Shown one piece after another: positions 54,697-64,000 of a DNA stretch of 64,000 nt; position 1 is the first letter of the stretch; each line of letters begins with the position of its first letter. Origin of the DNA: Litoditis marina (lineage: Eukaryota; Nematoda; Chromadorea; Rhabditida; Rhabditidae); NCBI GenBank assembly GCA_964036275.1, contig OZ038434.1, positions 30,272,425 to 30,336,424 on the forward strand, written 5' to 3'. The notes beneath the pieces are model-generated. The model saw only the letters and a list, made by a program, of their open reading frames with translations. It had not been told where the DNA came from and ran no database searches. Made by a program: the position numbers and the translations under genes.

Positions 54697-56353
54697 ATGG
54701 ACATGCAAGAATGTTTCACCGTGAACGTCGGCGGCTCGCACTTCCAAACCTCCAAGGGGACTCTGACAAGCAGGGGAGAGAACAGACTGAAAGATCTCGC
54801 TGAGAAATGTTTTGTGGGTCACTTACATATTCATTCTATGTGTAAAACCTGACCATTTGGAAAGTTGGTCAATATGCCATTATTTTACTGTTCTAGAGCA
54901 AAGTTCGAATTACCAAAACAGAATTTGATCTGCGTTGTCAGGTTCACATTTGTTCTAGAATAGAAACATAACAGCAACCACTTTTTAAATGGCCATGTTT
55001 TGAGTTTTTTGTGTGTAAATGAAAAACGCGCAGGGAACATTTTGGTTGTAAAGAGTTCGACTCTCAACAAAATTATAGTGGGGTATTCGAATTATTCGCC
55101 TATTTAAAGGAGGACAGATTGGAAAGCTAGTTTAGGTACTTCTAAGTTCCTAAACGTAACGGTGCGCGCGCCAAAACAGACTAAAACAAACCGTATGCGA
55201 ATTAGGTTTGTTTGTTTGAGTAAAAAAGGTATGTGTCAGTTCCTATTGGGCAGCTAATTCGATCAAACTTTCCTTTCTGCCCCCCTTTAAAGGTGGTATG
55301 ACAGGAATCGAATCTCGTGCTTTGCGATCTACGGTTAATTCCGTCGCTCCAATGCAAATGCGCTACAAAAACGTCTTTGTTGATATTTTTCTGTAACGTT
55401 AATTACAATTTATTTGCGGATATTCTAAAACTTGGTTGTTGGGACTCATTCGCATTGGAGCGGTGGTATTAACCGTGGAGCGCAACGCACAAGATTCGGT
55501 TCCTTTCTGTCCCCCTTGATCTGCTCATAACCTTAATTTTGTTCAGGGTCAATGTGATTCCGTATTTGTGGACCGTGACCCAACCGTATTCATGTACATT
55601 CTGAACTTCATGCGAGACGGAAAGGTGGTTATTCCATCGGACAATCTAACTGCCGCCCGACTCTACCAGGAAGCAAAAGTATGGTTATTTCCATTAATAC
55701 TCAGACTCCTGCATTATGCGCATAGTGGGTGCCAAATTTGTAAGCTTCTGTCGCTCGCCGAAATCGAACCTGCGAGCAAATTCATCGTAGCGGGGCACTA
55801 ACCACTGCGCTATTACTGCACACAACCGGCAAGCTTGGGAATCGAAGATGTGTGCGTACACAGCGGAAAGTGAGATATACAGTTCCCTTCCGCCTTTCCG
55901 GTGGCGACGACTATATTGAACTTTCTGATCGCTTCAATCACATAAATAATATCGGAAAAGCTTGATGTTGACGTATTCCGCTTAATATGTTCAAAACTAT
56001 TTTGGACAAAGTTGACGGTCATTGGAAATTTTGAATTTCACGCTTTCCGCTCGTCAACTCGTATTTTTTTGTGTTAGATTTACATCCATTCTCTACCGAG
56101 TAGATTGTGTAACCTACAATCGGTTGTGAACTTTATGAATCGTACGTCTCACCCAAAGAGAATGGACACATGACAATAAATGATAGTTTCAGCCTATCAC
56201 AGCTAATCTTGTCCGATAGTTTTGTCAAAGTGAGATTTACCCAACAAGTTTTTTCAGTACTACGAGCTAGATGGACTTCAACAACTATTATCTGGAAAGT
56301 TTGAGAACAAAGAGGGATTTTTTTATCTGAATGAAAGTGACCTCTCCAGATAA
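54697..56353 (+). CDS. Small BTB/T1-domain protein (KCTD-like)
   Basis: Exons 54697-54813, 55547-55678, 56258-56353 (TAA) join in phase 0 to 114 residues. The protein is essentially one T1-type BTB/POZ domain: FTVNVGGSHFQTSKGTL (strand with the V-G-G-x-x-F-x-T signature), VFVDRDPTVFMYILNFMRDG (the D-R-D-P..F..IL.F.R.G core), then YYELDGLQQLL. Such domains tetramerise and act in K-channel assembly or as Cullin-3 adaptors. There is no channel or other C-terminal domain, so an adaptor is more likely. The start is the first ATG, in a good nematode context. Intron 1 holds two TTAA MITEs and intron 2 a tRNA-like element. Confidence 0.88.
55104..55290. mobile_element. TTAA-flanked MITE family 3, copy 2
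   Basis: 187 bp, TTAAAGGAGGACAGATTGG to TTTCCTTTCTGCCCCCCTTTAA. Its right TTAA (55287-55290) is also the left end of the next element. Lies in intron 1 of the BTB gene. Confidence 0.8.
55287..55518. mobile_element. TTAA-type foldback MITE with tRNA-like arms
   Basis: Starts TTAAAGGTGGTATGACAGG and ends CCTTTCTGTCCCCCTTGA. The arms are inverted and tRNA-like: the right arm has TGGAGCGGTGG (A-box-like) and GATTCGGTTCC (B-box-like); the left arm, read on the minus strand, has GATTCGATTCC. It is a different family from the 9000-9195 type but again carries pol III-like boxes. Confidence 0.65.
55722..55915 (-). mobile_element. tRNA-like TIR element, copy F
   Basis: 194 bp from TAGTGGGTGCCAAATT to GGTGGCGACGACTATA, in intron 2 of the BTB gene. 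On the minus strand: A box TAGCGCAGTGG and a B box matching GGTTCGATTTC. Confidence 0.85.
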
Positions 56354-57082
56354 TATTTTTGTACTGCTATAAAATTGTGTAGTTACGTGAACTGTGTACT
56401 GCATAATGAGAATCGGAGCCTGGAATGATATGGTGTTTTTTGATAGTTGCTTGATTTTCTTCTACTTTTCTCGATTCTAATTTGTGGTTTTTGCAAATGA
56501 ACTTTTCTTCGGTCTAAATGTTTTAGTTTTTTCAAGTGAAAATCCATTCCTCAATGAACTTCCAATCAAAACTTCATTGACACACTGCCAACAGTAATAA
56601 AAACAATGACGTGGTGCTCGGAAAACACCAGCAATCAAATACCAGTTGGCAATTTGGAGTTTATTAGAAAATCAAATTTTGAACTCGACAACATCAAAAA
56701 GAAAAAGAAAGTGTAATGACCTTCAAAGTGGATTACACCTGTCATTTCATAAGTCTTTTTATTAGGCTATTTTCTTTTTTACTGCGAATATGAACACATT
56801 TTGTGCACTTTATGAGCACGCGAGTCTTATTCTCAATAACTACTGATCATGGACAAGTCTTTCTCATTCCTACTGTGCTTCTACAGTAATAATACAAAAC
56901 TGTCAATGCAGTTTCATTACGTAAATGTTATTGGAAAGGTCTCCAATTTTTTGATCGACTTTTGTTTAATTAAAACATCATAAAAACTATTTACGTAACT
57001 ATTGTTCATGATGTGTCCATCGAACAAACGTCTGAATGCATGGTGCAAACGTCTAAGGGGGAAATGCATTTGGTAAAAATGT
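56354..57082. other. Intergenic, no gene seen
   Basis: 3' flank of the BTB gene. No exon on either strand with supported splice sites. Confidence 0.5.
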
Positions 57083-57579
57083 TTAAAGAGACCGTTTCTC
57101 TATAATTAGGATCGATTTAAAAACATGCAACTTAAGATATGGATTAGATAGTGTACTGGTGGTCCATCGCTACTACAATGAGAAGAAAAAAAGGAAATCG
57201 GTCGAGAACCAAGCCGATTATGATCCAAACTATCCTCACGGTTACTGTATCGCAAAGCTTCAGGTCGGATGATGAAATTGGTTTTAGTACACACAACCTC
57301 AATCTTAATCAAAACAAAGATAGATATAAATAACTGAAACACTTTTACATGTATCAACTGTTACGTGCTAACATTTATGATACGTTTAACGGACGTTTTG
57401 CGCGTCTGCATGGAAATAGGTACGTGCTGTGGCTTACGCCACATTGCCGTCCTCAAGTTGGACCAAAAAGGACGTGAGCTGGGAAAATTTCCCTAATTCC
57501 GACTGATTTGTTCATTTTTCATCCCCATGTGTCCATTGACAACTCAAATCATCAAATTGAAGAGGTACGATCTCTTCAA
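57083..57579. mobile_element. TTAA-flanked MITE family 1, copy 3 (degenerate)
   Basis: 497 bp, TTAAAGAGACCGTTTCTCTA to AGAGGTACGATCTCTTCAA. Ends match family 1 with several changes. Confidence 0.75.
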
Positions 57580-57587
57580 ATGTACTT

Positions 57588-58010
57588 TTAACGCTGTTCT
57601 AACATGTGCCGAGATAATCCAACGTACGTAATACCGTGCCGTAGCAAATTTCCGTGAGAGGTCTCGAGCTGAACAACCATCTGACCCAGGTTGTAGACAT
57701 CTGTAAAATACCTAAACAATGTAAGTTGACAACTGTGGCTAAAATGTGATCAGTTTTCCGATAAGGTTGCGCTCACCACTTACATGAGTTAGCTACGGTG
57801 CCTTTTGCTGGAATATACCGGCTCTTCATGACATCCTGCGTGCTTTCTTTTGGCAATTTTTGCGAGACTAGGACCCCCGTGGAATGCATGTATGTGTGAC
57901 CGAGGAAATCAGATCCGACTTTTTTATGATTACAAGTTGGTTCAAAAATCACCTTTGTAACCAAACCTGACCTGTTCTTTGGTACATTATTGCTTACGTA
58001 AGCTTGTGTT
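57588..58010 (-). CDS. Unrecognised gene, two 3' exons
   Basis: Minus-strand exons 57784-58010 (acceptor CATTGCAG, donor T|GTAAGT) and 57588-57700 (acceptor TTTACAG, stop TAA) join in phase to about 112 residues. Examples of the sequence: VIFEPTCNHKKVGSDFLGH, MKSRYIPAKGTVANS, VYNLGQMVVQLETSHG. It reads as a genuine soluble protein, but I do not recognise the family. The upstream end is open. An exon at 58585-58672 on the same strand (ATG, 29 codons starting MTFFIAPAHTESD, donor GTAAAC) could be the start, but the phases do not join directly, so a middle exon would be needed. Confidence 0.5.
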
Positions 58011-58423
58011 CTGCAATGAGAATAGAAATTTGAAGTGAAAAACAGAAATACTGTTTGAAAAACAATTTCCCCCGGAAGGAATCATCAGAACGTATACTGT
58101 AATTGTGAAATTCCACACAGAAAAACGAAACAATGTACGTTCACAAATTTTTTCTCGTTCTATGTTGTTTTATTCATATTTTCGTCGTATTTGTCTAGTG
58201 GAAACTAGTGGAAACGAAATGATTTTGGATATTGAAGCAATTATCTCACACATTTACAAATTACAAAAATAAGGCCGTGTACGCTGGGGACGTACAACGA
58301 TATTAAAAATTCTCAAATTAGAATTGTAAGAAGGTCAACTTCAGCGTGATTTGAATATCTGTCTGACAACACGAAATGCTAGTTCCGCATTAGTAGACGG
58401 CGAGGAAATCCGTTCAACCTTAT

Positions 58424-58575
58424 GAGAAATTCAAAATGTTTTCTCATGAGAACATCACGAGCACCTCATCAGCTACTCGTGAACATTTGATGTTGTGGCA
58501 TAGCAATCAAAAGGATCTCACGAGAAGTTCGTGATGCATTGCTCACGACGTATCTCATGAGGTATTTGAGTTGTT
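58424..58575. repeat. CTCATGAG-rich repeat, copy 3
   Basis: Shares CTACTCGTGAAC..GATGTTGTGGCATAGCAATCAA and TCTCATGAGGTA with the MITE at 9906-10090. The outer ends are lost. Weaker related patches lie at about 59665-59690 and 60880-61075. Confidence 0.6.
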
Positions 58576-58675
58576 GTGGTTTACAGAATCCTGTCAAAAA
58601 TTGTTCCTCCCGCAGTACTGTACTTGCACTTGGGTCACTTTCAGTGTGGGCAGGTGCAATAAAGAATGTCATCGA

Positions 58676-59554
58676 AAATATTATCTATCATTGATGCCCT
58701 AACACAGCACAACGTCGAAATTAAACTCCTGGGACGTATTATAGTTTTCTACAGCCGTCTAAAATTACGGCTGTAGTAGAGCCAAATATCTCTCATTTGT
58801 CTCCCACGCTGTAGGTGTCTCTGACGATAAACTGTCGGCTACATGCGCAGTACAGATTTGCATTCATGTTTTGTTCGATATTTTATTTGAGTTAAAATTC
58901 TTACTACTGGATATATTCTATACGCGTGAAACTGTGTAGAGTTAGTTGTGAGGAAACTTTGTCAGTTATCAGTGTTCACTGCGTGTGGTGTGGTTTTGAA
59001 TAGTTCAATTCTCTGAACTAAGAACTAAATGTGATTAGTGAGTAATGACTGAAATGTTTATCGTATTCTTGCTACCATCAGTACATTACTTACACCTCGC
59101 TGGTTTAATTTCCTAGCATGAGCACTTGAGCAGGTGCTATGGAGCCTGTTATTGAAACTTCGAATTAGTAGGTTTGAATTTCAAATTAATGAGCTCTTGT
59201 TTTGAATGCTTCTGAGGAAACCAGAGGTACAATCCATGAACCCTTTGCGTTGGTTTAAATATTATTTTCAGAGTGTTTGCAAAGTTGGGATAATACCGTA
59301 GTCGTTATCAGTTACCGCTGTGCACTAAGTTTGTGTAGTCCGTTTTTACAGTATAAAGTGTGCTCGTCTCATACTCTCTATGTCACAGGATCGGTAGCTT
59401 TCTGCGACAAGTAGTTGAGGGTAATTTTTGTTGAAAGGTTCACGGTTAATTAGAATATATTTGAATTTCGTCCTCAGCTTCTGAATTCATCTGTGTTTGA
59501 ACAATGATTGTATCTTTGTTTTCAAAGTTATCCTTGTTGAGGTGTTTCAGGAAA
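58676..59554. other. Intergenic, no gene seen
   Basis: Upstream of the srx-like gene and, in the other direction, of the unrecognised minus gene. It may hold their promoters. No repeat or exon recognised. Confidence 0.4.
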
Positions 59555-62500
59555 ATGTCACAAACTAGCTCGTCAGAATCTTTTGAGAATATGGTAGCGG
59601 CATGTGTGGTCGCCCCGGTACGTTAAATTTTACGCCAGATTTGTTTTTATGACAAGTTTTCGTGAAGAACTCATGAGATCCTCTCATGAGAAATATCGCA
59701 CCAAAATCTATAGAGATTAGTATAAAAAACGAGTGTAAAGAAAGTAAAGATTAGTTTTGGATAAATATGTACAAGAAATATAAAAGAAGTCCAATAAAAA
59801 TATTTTGAGGAAAACTCTAATCTCGCTCGGTTCAGAATTTCAAAAAAACGATACCTAGTTTTTGGTTGTCGGAAGAAAACTTCTGACTGCGACTCACAAT
59901 AATCTAGCACAATACTCCGTTGTTTTCAAGAGAAGCGAGATTAGCATTTTCCTCAAAATATTTTTATTGGACTTCTTTTATATTTCTTGTACATATTTAT
60001 CCAAAACTAATCTTTACTTTCTTTACACTCGTTTTTTATAATAATTGAACTCTTTTTCTATGGTTACGAAGTAACGGTCATTTTTGATAAAAAATGATAT
60101 TTTTGAACAATAAGCTAAACAAGGAATGTTATGTTTTTCTATTGGAGTTTTAAACCGTGCCGTAGTGCAGAACGTTTGGTGTAGTTGTAACCTCGTTCAA
60201 GTGATAGCAAATTTTCCACTCTAGACTCCAGGCAGGAATCGAACCTTCGTTCGCCGTGCGTGAATAGCGCGTTTATCCAATCCGCCAATCAGACATGTGA
60301 ATAGGAGTGAAAACCAAGCTGTACCCGCCTGTCATGAGTTCTTCATTGGAAAACGTCTTCCTACTACACGTTAAACTCTTCTTTCATTTTTATTTTCACG
60401 AAACCGGTCTATCCATGATTTTTTGCGAGACCATTTTCGGCTCTCTCACACGTAATATTCAAATTTCAGACATACCTGGAAAATACGTATACCTCAACTT
60501 TTTTAGAGCTTTTCAATGATGTAAGTATTTTTTGAATAAGTTAATTTTGTGCGAAACTATGCCGAGATTTGAGGAGGCGGACACTTTTGTCGCCGGCGCC
60601 GCCGCCCCGCACGGAAGCCATTTTTGCGAGACGTTGGGCCCTCTAACTCCTCTCAATAAATTCTACTTGGAACGTGAACTCAGTATCTTGTAGACGTGTT
60701 GCCCTTCAGTGATTCATGCAAAAATCTAAGAAAATGGTCGACGAACTTTGAAGAAAATTGTAATAATCTGTTTTGTAATGTCTGCAGACCTTTGAACAAA
60801 AACTAATCTGCGCAGCGCTCCGCGCTGCGCACGATTCTATTGTTCACTATTTTGCGCCAGTTACTTGTTCTCATAAAATTTTATGAGGTTGGAACATGTG
60901 TCATTTGTGAGAAAAACATTTAATCTCATGAGAGATTCTGGTGTAGAACTCGTGAGACCGTCTTTCAATAAAATCTATGAAGACTTGCTTGATTGCTACA
61001 ACATTTAAATCTGTTCAATTACATGTTCTCAGCTAAATTTCATGAGAAGTTCTCGTCAAGAATTGAAGAGAATTCTCATAATTTCAGTAAATAAGTTGAC
61101 TTGAAGATTTATCAACTGAAAAAAAACGCTTTTTAGATCTATCTGATCGGTTTCGTCGTCAACGGAATCATGATCTTTCACTTTTTTCGTGCAAAGTCGT
61201 TTCGAACCCCTTTCAACACTTTTTGTGTTTCTCGTTCGATCGCTCATTTTCTGAACAGTATTGTCATCTTCATTTGCGTGTCTCTCAGTCTTTTTTTGTG
61301 AGTTTCTCATCATAATAATTTCCATTCGATTTGCAAATATTTCGTGTGAATAATTTTAAACTCTTGTGTAAGTACAAATGAGATCATAGTACGTATGCTA
61401 GAATACCCCGGTATACTTATCGCATCCTGCGTCTCACTATTTCTTGTCTCTTACATCCCGGCGGGATGTAAGAGCAGGGGAATAGCGTATGTTTGAGGAG
61501 ACGCAGGATGGGATGGACGTGCCGGGATCTCCTAGCACACGTACTCATATTTCAAACCGTTTGAAATGGGAACAACAAAATTTCTAATACCAAAAGCGAC
61601 TAAGAATGAGTCTGAAAAGCTGCGAAACCGACAAAAAACAGAGGAATCGTTTAGCTCTCTGCCAAATATTGAGAAGTAAATGTTCGAATATTTTTTTCAG
61701 AAACAAGCCTCTTGCTCCGTTTCTCTTCCACATTCGCAGTATCGATCTACTCAATCTTTTCCCATCCGAGTTTTTTCTTGCATTCAATCGATTTGTCTCG
61801 GTTTTCCTGTGGTCTTATTATGACTCCATATTCAACACATATATCACACTGGTGAGATTGATAATTTGCATGATGAACATTGAAAAACCTTTGAAACCTG
61901 AAAAACCAGACTTTCTGTCCTGTTTCTTAATTGTGAATAGTACTCTTCCTAGAGCACTGGAGTTTCCCAACGAGTTTTACGAGTTTGCTGGAAGTTCCAG
62001 ATAAAACTCTCGCTATAGTGAGTGCCGAAAATATAAATTTCTGCCGCTCGCCGGAGTCGAACCTGCGAGCAAAGTTTGGTAGAAGGCGCTAACCACTGCG
62101 CTGTTAGAGCACATAACCGACAAGCTTCCGAATCGAAGACATGTGTCCGAACACAGCGGAAAGTCAGATATACAGTACTCTCCCGCCATACCGTTGGCGA
62201 CGACTATAAACTCTTACTGATGTTCGGGTCTGTATGACTCAGGTGATCTACAGATATCACAGTGGATTCAAGTCATAGTGCTAAGGTACAAACCATTCTA
62301 ACCTGGACGCGTACAGTGAGAGTTGCGAACCACAAACTTTGTTGAGAAAACTTTGTTTTTGCATTTTCATCCTAAACACACCCCGTTTTAGTAAAACTTT
62401 ATGTTGTGTCTTTAATTTATTCAAAATTATAGTGTATTACCACAGGTGAAAGTGAAAGATATATTTATTAAAACTCCGATTTTTCAGACCCTTGTCGGAG

Positions 62501-62767
62501 TAACTTGGGCCATAGCTATCGGACACAAAGTTTATACTTCATTCAAAGGTAAGTTATGTTCTAAATGCCTCCTACGTACCTAGAAAGAGAGTACTCATGA
62601 TTAAACATCCCTAACTATTCATCTCGACCTGCGCTTCCTTAAACCTACGCTATTTCTCAATCAAAAATGAGTTGGGTTGTTCTAGCACACGTACTCAGAG
62701 TGTAACTAGAAAAGTGCATTACCAGATAAATAATGCATGCTTTTTTGTTTTATTTGCAGAAATGTGA
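59555..62767 (+). CDS. Serpentine (srx-like) GPCR, apparently truncated after TM4
   Basis: Chemoreceptor-type 7TM protein. Exons in consistent phase: 59555-59617 (ATG, six bases after a TTTCAG), 61137-61297, 61701-61851, 62488-62548. TM1 spans the first junction (MVAACVVAP|IYLIGFVVNG), followed by FFRAKSFRTPFNTFCVSRSIA, TM2 (IVIFICVSL), TM3 with the class-typical Asn-Arg (LAFNRFVSVF), the Y-D-S-I-F loop, and TM4 with its conserved Trp (LVGVTWAIAIGH). This order fits class srx. After TM4 the next good acceptor (TTTGCAG at 62759) leads to a stop within three codons (TGA 62765-62767). No TM5-TM7 exons were found before the repeat at 63112, so it is probably a pseudogene or a truncated allele of about 148 residues. 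A cassette at 60470-60520 is in phase but would break TM1. Confidence 0.72.
59721..60040. mobile_element. Foldback MITE with ~106-bp arms
   Basis: Arms 59721-59826 and 59934-60040 are near-perfect inverted repeats (TATAAAAAACGAGTGTAAAG ... AATCTCGCT). 320 bp in intron 1 of the srx-like gene. Confidence 0.9.
60224..60294 (-). other. tRNA-like relic
   Basis: On the minus strand: A box TGGCGGATTGG (60277-60287) and perfect B box GGTTCGATTCC (60235-60245) at tRNA spacing. The acceptor and anticodon stems do not pair, so this is not a functional tRNA gene. Unlike the other tRNA-like elements, no terminal repeats were seen. Confidence 0.5.
60585..60835. repeat. Repeat with GC-rich palindromic ends, copy 2
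   Basis: CGCCGGCGCCGCCGCCCCGC then CGGAAGCCATTTTTGCGAGACG, ending ATCTGCGCAGCGCTCCGCGC TGCGCAC. Matches 50527-50780 at both ends. In srx intron 1. Confidence 0.65.
61423..61510. repeat. Short TIR element (CCTGCGTCT family), copy 2
   Basis: 88 bp, CATCCTGCGTCTC to GAGACGCAGGATG, with an inner hairpin TCTTACATCCCGG/CGGGATGTAAGA. In srx intron 2. Copy 1 is at 1381-1469. Confidence 0.85.
62014..62208 (-). mobile_element. tRNA-like TIR element, copy G
   Basis: 195 bp, TATAGTGAGTGCCGAAA to TTGGCGACGACTATA, in srx intron 3. On the minus strand: A box close to CAGCGCAGTGG and B box GGTTCGACTCC. Confidence 0.85.
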
Positions 62768-63111
62768 TTAAAATCTAGTATGGATGTTAAATGTGCAGGC
62801 ATTGCTTTTTTAGTGACATTATCAGCTTAATTGCAAAACCGAAAAAGGTGATTATTCAAAGTTCAAACTTTGACTAATCACGAACAAAGTGCACATCTTG
62901 ATTTGCGAATATAATTGGAAAGTGCATCTCCTGATACATCTTGAAACAATTGGAACAATTGGAACTCGGTGTATTGGTTTGGTAGAAATTAACAAATTAG
63001 GTACGTCGAACCGGAGAAAAATAGACACAAATTCTAGGTTGCATCCTGTTTTTCGACCTTGTCGGTTTGCGCTCCTATTATGATGACACGAGCTGTTTCA
63101 AATACGACATG
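62768..63111. other. No gene seen
   Basis: Where TM5-TM7 exons of the srx-like gene would be expected. Only short open frames without splice support. Confidence 0.5.
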
Positions 63112-63341
63112 AATCGCGCGCAGCGCGAAGCGCTGTGCGAGATTTGTCTTTGGTCCGGCTAATGCGCGCCTCCGTTTTTTTAGTTTACCCTCAAAAAGGC
63201 CCAAACGTGCAAATCAAGACTTTTTATGATTTGTTGATTTTTCATGGCATATGTGCAAGCAATGTTCAAAATTTGAACAAAATTGATTAAGTTTGAGCCG
63301 AGTTATGACGTTATGCGCTTCATGCAGACCGCCAACTTCCG

Positions 63342-63390
<49 letters not shown>

Positions 63391-64000
63391 CGCACTTCTG
63401 GGAAATTTTTATGTGTAAACCGATTTGACTGAAAATTTGGCACACGATAGATATCCCACTCAAACCTCGGGGGCGCAAACTTTTTTTCGAAAAAAATTAT
63501 TTTTCATAAAGTTATAGGTCTTTGAAAATGTCTCTGCGTCTCTTCATTTCGTGCACTCTCTCGCCCTCTCTGTCGGGGTAAATCAAATTGCGTTATAACT
63601 CAGCTCAGTCCTAACCAATTCAAGTAAAATTTGAAGTATGATACCACGACATGAACTGACATCGGTTTAGATGTAAGTCTTCTACTGATGACGTCATCGA
63701 GGATTCTGGAGCTCGGATGACGTCATTTTTGAAAAGTGCAAAGTTGACGTCACATATATTTTCAAATGATGGTAATATCTTAGAAAGGGTCAATTAACGG
63801 TGAAACTCAATCTGAGAGTAACGTATTCTGGGATTCTGGAGATCAGATGACGTCATTTTTGAAAAGTGTAAAGTTGACGTCACATATATTTTCAAATGCT
63901 GAAAATATCTTAAAAATGGTATGTTAACGATAAAACTTCATCTAAATATGACTTATTCCGGAATTCAGAAGGCCAGATGACGTCAACTTTCAAGAAAATT
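63112..64000. mobile_element. Repeat with palindromic start and 130-bp satellite, copy 2 (runs off window)
   Basis: Begins GAATCGCGCGCAGCGCGAAG and follows the 51656 copy through TTTGTCTTTGGTCCGGC and the satellite. Satellite units start at 63716, 63846 and 63976 (130-bp period). A (TG)n run at 63344-63388 replaces sequence found in copy 1. Confidence 0.75.
63344..63388. repeat. (TG)n microsatellite
   Basis: About 22 TG units inside the second satellite-bearing element. Not present at the equivalent place in the first copy. Confidence 0.97.

Noticed and set aside
60470..60520. Cassette exon (TYLENTYTSTFLELFND) in the srx-like gene
   Set aside because: It is in phase with good sites, but inclusion would insert a polar stretch in the middle of TM1.

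Overview
This is nuclear DNA from a nematode, most likely Caenorhabditis or a close rhabditid relative. The evidence is the AT-rich sequence, GT-AG introns with (T)TTTCAG acceptors, acceptor sites lying just upstream of start codons (as used for spliced-leader trans-splicing), a serpentine receptor of the worm-expanded srx type, a divergent worm-type Cys-loop receptor, and a PAT-type retrotransposon. No prokaryotic operon structure is present.

Layout. 0-2.5 kb: repeats only. 2.57-22.38 kb (+): a small-conductance calcium-activated K channel (SK/KCNL family) in 18 exons; its long introns are packed with small transposons, and a possible alternative first exon lies at 8.06 kb. 24.05-29.39 kb (+): a secreted-start, four-helix Cys-loop ligand-gated ion channel in 9 exons, with a decayed copy of its first exon upstream and a copy of its last exon 22 kb downstream. 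30.15-31.39 kb (-): a small Gly/Ala-rich hydrophobic protein. 31.6-33.4 kb: orphan coding-like exons and ORFs I cannot assign. 36.7-39.0 kb (-): a gene with a DNA/RNA non-specific endonuclease-like domain of the kind usual in bacterial toxins. 40.25-42.3 kb: a long TA microsatellite and a broken Penelope-like retroelement. 43.78-49.70 kb: an apparently complete PAT-type tyrosine-recombinase retrotransposon with split direct repeats, Gag, RT-RNaseH and an intron-containing recombinase. 49.7-54.6 kb: tRNA-like tandem units, the receptor-exon copy, a 130-bp satellite and a large foldback element. 54.70-56.35 kb (+): a small BTB/T1 (KCTD-like) protein. 57.59-58.01 kb (-): an unrecognised gene fragment. 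59.56-62.77 kb (+): an srx-like GPCR that appears truncated after TM4. 63.1-64.0 kb: a second copy of the satellite-bearing element, running off the window.

The host genes are independent, with no operon-like spacing. The most striking non-genic signal is a population of terminal-inverted-repeat elements carrying tRNA-like A and B boxes (internal RNA polymerase III promoter motifs). The main family has seven copies, and at least two unrelated TIR families carry similar boxes. There are also several TTAA-flanked (piggyBac-like) MITE families; in two places different families abut and share one TTAA.

Exon coordinates were worked out by hand from reading frame, splice sites and phase. No database or alignment was run.
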